A stretch of 64,000 bases of DNA from Siphlonurus alternatus (lineage: Eukaryota > Arthropoda > Insecta > Ephemeroptera > Siphlonuridae), in NCBI GenBank assembly GCA_949825025.1, contig OX463778.1, forward strand, positions 51,174,829 to 51,238,828, read 5' to 3'. The translations under genes and the position numbers were made by a program. Under the pieces are notes generated by a model. The model did not search any database. It was not told the DNA's origin and worked only from the letters and a program-made list of their open reading frames with translations. Of the stretch, positions 62,105 through 64,000 are shown in pieces. Numbering within the stretch: position 1 is the stretch's first letter; each line of letters starts with the position of its first letter.

Positions 62105-63109
62105 TTAAACGATAAAAAAATTAATTAAAAATCAATCAAGCTTTGAATAAAAAATATATTGCCAGCAAAAGTTGACGAATATTTTGTTACTTTGGATGGA
62201 ATGTTTGTTTTTCCGGAAAAATGTTTTTTCAGGGAGCAGATACATTTCTTACTTCTTATTTAATTAAAATTTGATTAAATTGGGAAAATCAAACCTTTTT
62301 ATCGCAATGCACGTATTTTCATCCGTTTATTTTTTTATATATTTCAGTGACTTCAGAGTCATGTTTTATGTGTAGTTGCTTAACCGTGCTCGAAAATTAA
62401 ATGACCGAATTCATTACAAATTATATTGCGGTATGTTAAAATCTCTCCAATTTTTATTTTCAGGTCAAAATTTGACTCTTTTTTTTTTCCCCATTTCCTA
62501 AAAAAAGTAGTTGTACTGCATTCTGGGCCGGATATGCAGAAGTGATTTGAGCATTAAATCATGCATGAATAGATAAAAAAAAATGTATAGAAAAAAAAAA
62601 TAAGCAAGTGCTATACATCTTTTAGTCTTATATATGAAGAAGACTACGAATTACGAAAACGAAGCTAGCGGATGTTTTTGTAAAAAAAAAAAAAGCTTGC
62701 AAAATTTAATCTATAATTTATTTATTTTATTTTAAAAATAAAATTTATGAGTTTTTGATTCAATAATACATGCACCTTTCCGGATTGACGTTCCGGACCG
62801 TTCTGGCTTATTTTTATCACTATAATATTTGACATAAATATAATTATAAAAAGATGATGTGCACGCATGTGCACGTATTAAAAAATAAAATAAAACATAT
62901 ATACCGCAACAGAATATGTTAATATTAAATTTGACTTATATTAGTGCAGGACCAATTAAGGGGCCTTCAGGGCTTTACATCTTGATTTAATTACTCTACA
63001 TTATTTTTCCAAAATTATTTTCCTTCGTTTTTCTCACATCTTTTCCGATCGCGATGTATAAAAGGCCTTCTTGGTCATATGAGGGAGAATTACACAATAT
63101 TTTTTTAAA

Positions 63110-63235
63110 TAAATTTAAGGACCCTCGGCACGATTGGAGGCCCCTTAAAAATAATAAAGGTTATAGGTCCTCATTAGAGGGCCTACCTTTTATATTTTTG
63201 GGGGGCCTCCAACTGTGCCGAGGACCTTTATATTT
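63110..63235. repeat. Short inverted repeat
   Basis: AAGGACCCTCGGCACGATTG against CCAACTGTGCCGAGGACCTT, inside the hAT-like element, with GGCCCTC words between. Confidence 0.65.
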
Positions 63236-63752
63236 TTTCATGAAAGTTATTATGTAATTGTTGCCTTTTTGTTTTAAAAATTTCTGGCACTTCAAAGTTG
63301 AAAATTCATAGTAAATAAATTGAAATGTATAAGAAGTAATTGATTATTATGAATATATAATAGTAATACCTATTAAATATAATAGCTAGTCAGTTCTTTG
63401 TAATGTGATTTAAGCCTCTTGTTTTACTCTACATCTTCAGAACACTGTCTACATGAAATCTTACATCGCTTCGCGATGTAAGGAGGGCCTACTTTACCCT
63501 AGGGGGGCCTACTTTTAACATTTTGGGGGCCTCCAACCGGGGGGGCCTACTGAGCAATCGCTCACCAACTCTTATGGCCAGTCCGAGCCTGCATCAAAAT
63601 AATAATATATCATATATATAATCACATATATAAAACAAAATATGACATAGAAAATAGATAGAATAAAAAACTTATTGCTTCATTGCTATTCAAAATTTAT
63701 AGACTATATGAAATCTCCCCTGGCATAATCGCTAATAGGCTTAATTCTAGAT

Positions 63753-64000
63753 TTACAGATATTTAAATGATATTAATTGGCTACAATATTCATTACATAA
63801 TTTACATACACAAGATTGTTCAGCTTTATGATAACCAGAAGATTTACAAATTAGATGGTGGAAGCCGTGAACAGCCTGGCGAGTTAAGACATTTCTAACA
63901 TTGGATCTATCCAATTGGGGCAGACACCAATGTTTACATGTCATAGCATCAGTGCTGTAAAACTCAGGATTAATATCCTGAGCTTTTTGATTCCTGACAG
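63753..64000 (-). CDS. Cys/His-rich C-terminal coding segment, unknown, runs off the window
   Basis: The minus-strand frame stays open from the window edge (NQKAQDINPEFYSTDA) to the stop at 63753. It contains an evenly spaced Cys/His set: C-x2-H-W-C, H-G-F-H-H-x2-C, then C-V-C-K-L-C-N-E-Y-C. This suggests a zinc-binding module. The composition is more protein-like than its AT-rich surroundings. The retroelement-type 3' end at 60442-60646 could belong to it once the hAT-like insertion is removed, so it may be the tail of a retroelement polyprotein. A host gene's last exon is the alternative. Family not recognised. Confidence 0.4.
   Translation of the reverse strand, partial: VRNQKAQDINPEFYSTDAMTCKHWCLPQLDRSNVRNVLTRQAVHGFHHLICKSSGYHKAEQSCVCKLCNEYCSQLISFKYL

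Larger units (their letters stand above)
60654..63591. mobile_element. Non-autonomous hAT-like element with 8-bp target duplication
   Basis: Termini CAGGGTCGGACTGG and its near-complement CCAGTCCGAGCCTG are inverted. CATCAAAA is duplicated exactly at 60646-60653 and 63592-63599. An 8-bp duplication and CAGG-type ends are typical of hAT elements. Subterminal GGCCTACTGAGCAAT occurs at both ends (60688 and 63546). No transposase frame is visible in 2.9 kb. A TTAA foldback (61738-62104) is nested inside. Confidence 0.82.

Overview
This is an animal genomic window, very probably arthropod and possibly crustacean. The lineage call is an inference. It rests on two clip-type serine protease homologues of the masquerade/PPAF style, intron-rich genes (5-14 exons) with canonical GT-AG junctions, about 70% A+T in introns and intergenic DNA, many dinucleotide to tetranucleotide microsatellites, and a dense load of foldback transposons. 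I see no bacterial, organellar or viral genes. Exon structures were assembled by hand from splice sites and reading-frame continuity; each complete gene model closes to a whole number of codons.

Layout, left to right. 1569-3731 (+): a 182-aa four-helix membrane protein of unknown family. 4598-11356 (+): a 512-aa serine protease homologue with a Cys-rich knot and a Thr/Pro/Ser mucin-like linker. 13107-19506 (+): a second, 452-aa serine protease homologue. 21228-33825 (-): a 338-aa protein with a caspase fold but no caspase catalytic residues, its introns full of retroelements and foldback elements. 33997-40997: a roughly 7-kb composite inverted-repeat element holding two mirror-image 15-16-bp minisatellite arrays and a 5S-rRNA-derived SINE. 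41.5-46.6 kb: nested foldback elements and a decayed LINE. 46914-51292 (-): the origin recognition complex subunit ORC5 in nine exons. 51834-52695 (+): a 5'-truncated LINE with an open C-terminal ORF. 53.6-55.2 kb: a palindromic MITE, a minisatellite and microsatellites. 56369-60262 (-): the 3' part of a large coiled-coil, Trp-repeat protein (CCDC191/SFI1-like). 60646-63599: a non-autonomous hAT-like element with 8-bp target duplications, inserted in what looks like the 3' end of another retroelement.

The most striking theme is three consecutive protease-fold genes that have all lost their catalytic residues. The first serine protease homologue reads Tyr/Gly/Leu at the His/Asp/Ser positions. 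The second reads Met/Asn/Gly. The caspase-like protein lacks both the active-site His and the QACxG Cys. In arthropods, clip-domain serine protease homologues act as non-enzymatic cofactors of prophenoloxidase activation, and dead caspase homologues act as regulators or decoys of active caspases. The sequence does not show whether the three genes work together. Their proximity may be coincidental, but the caspase-like gene appears to be the least described item here.

The repeats fall into recognisable families with several copies each: a GCAGAAATGGATAGAGGGTG foldback family (six copies plus a fragment), TTAA-flanked foldbacks, a 141-bp TA-flanked MITE, and a GGGYGCGATTCACGAAGC MITE. Several copies sit close to splice sites.
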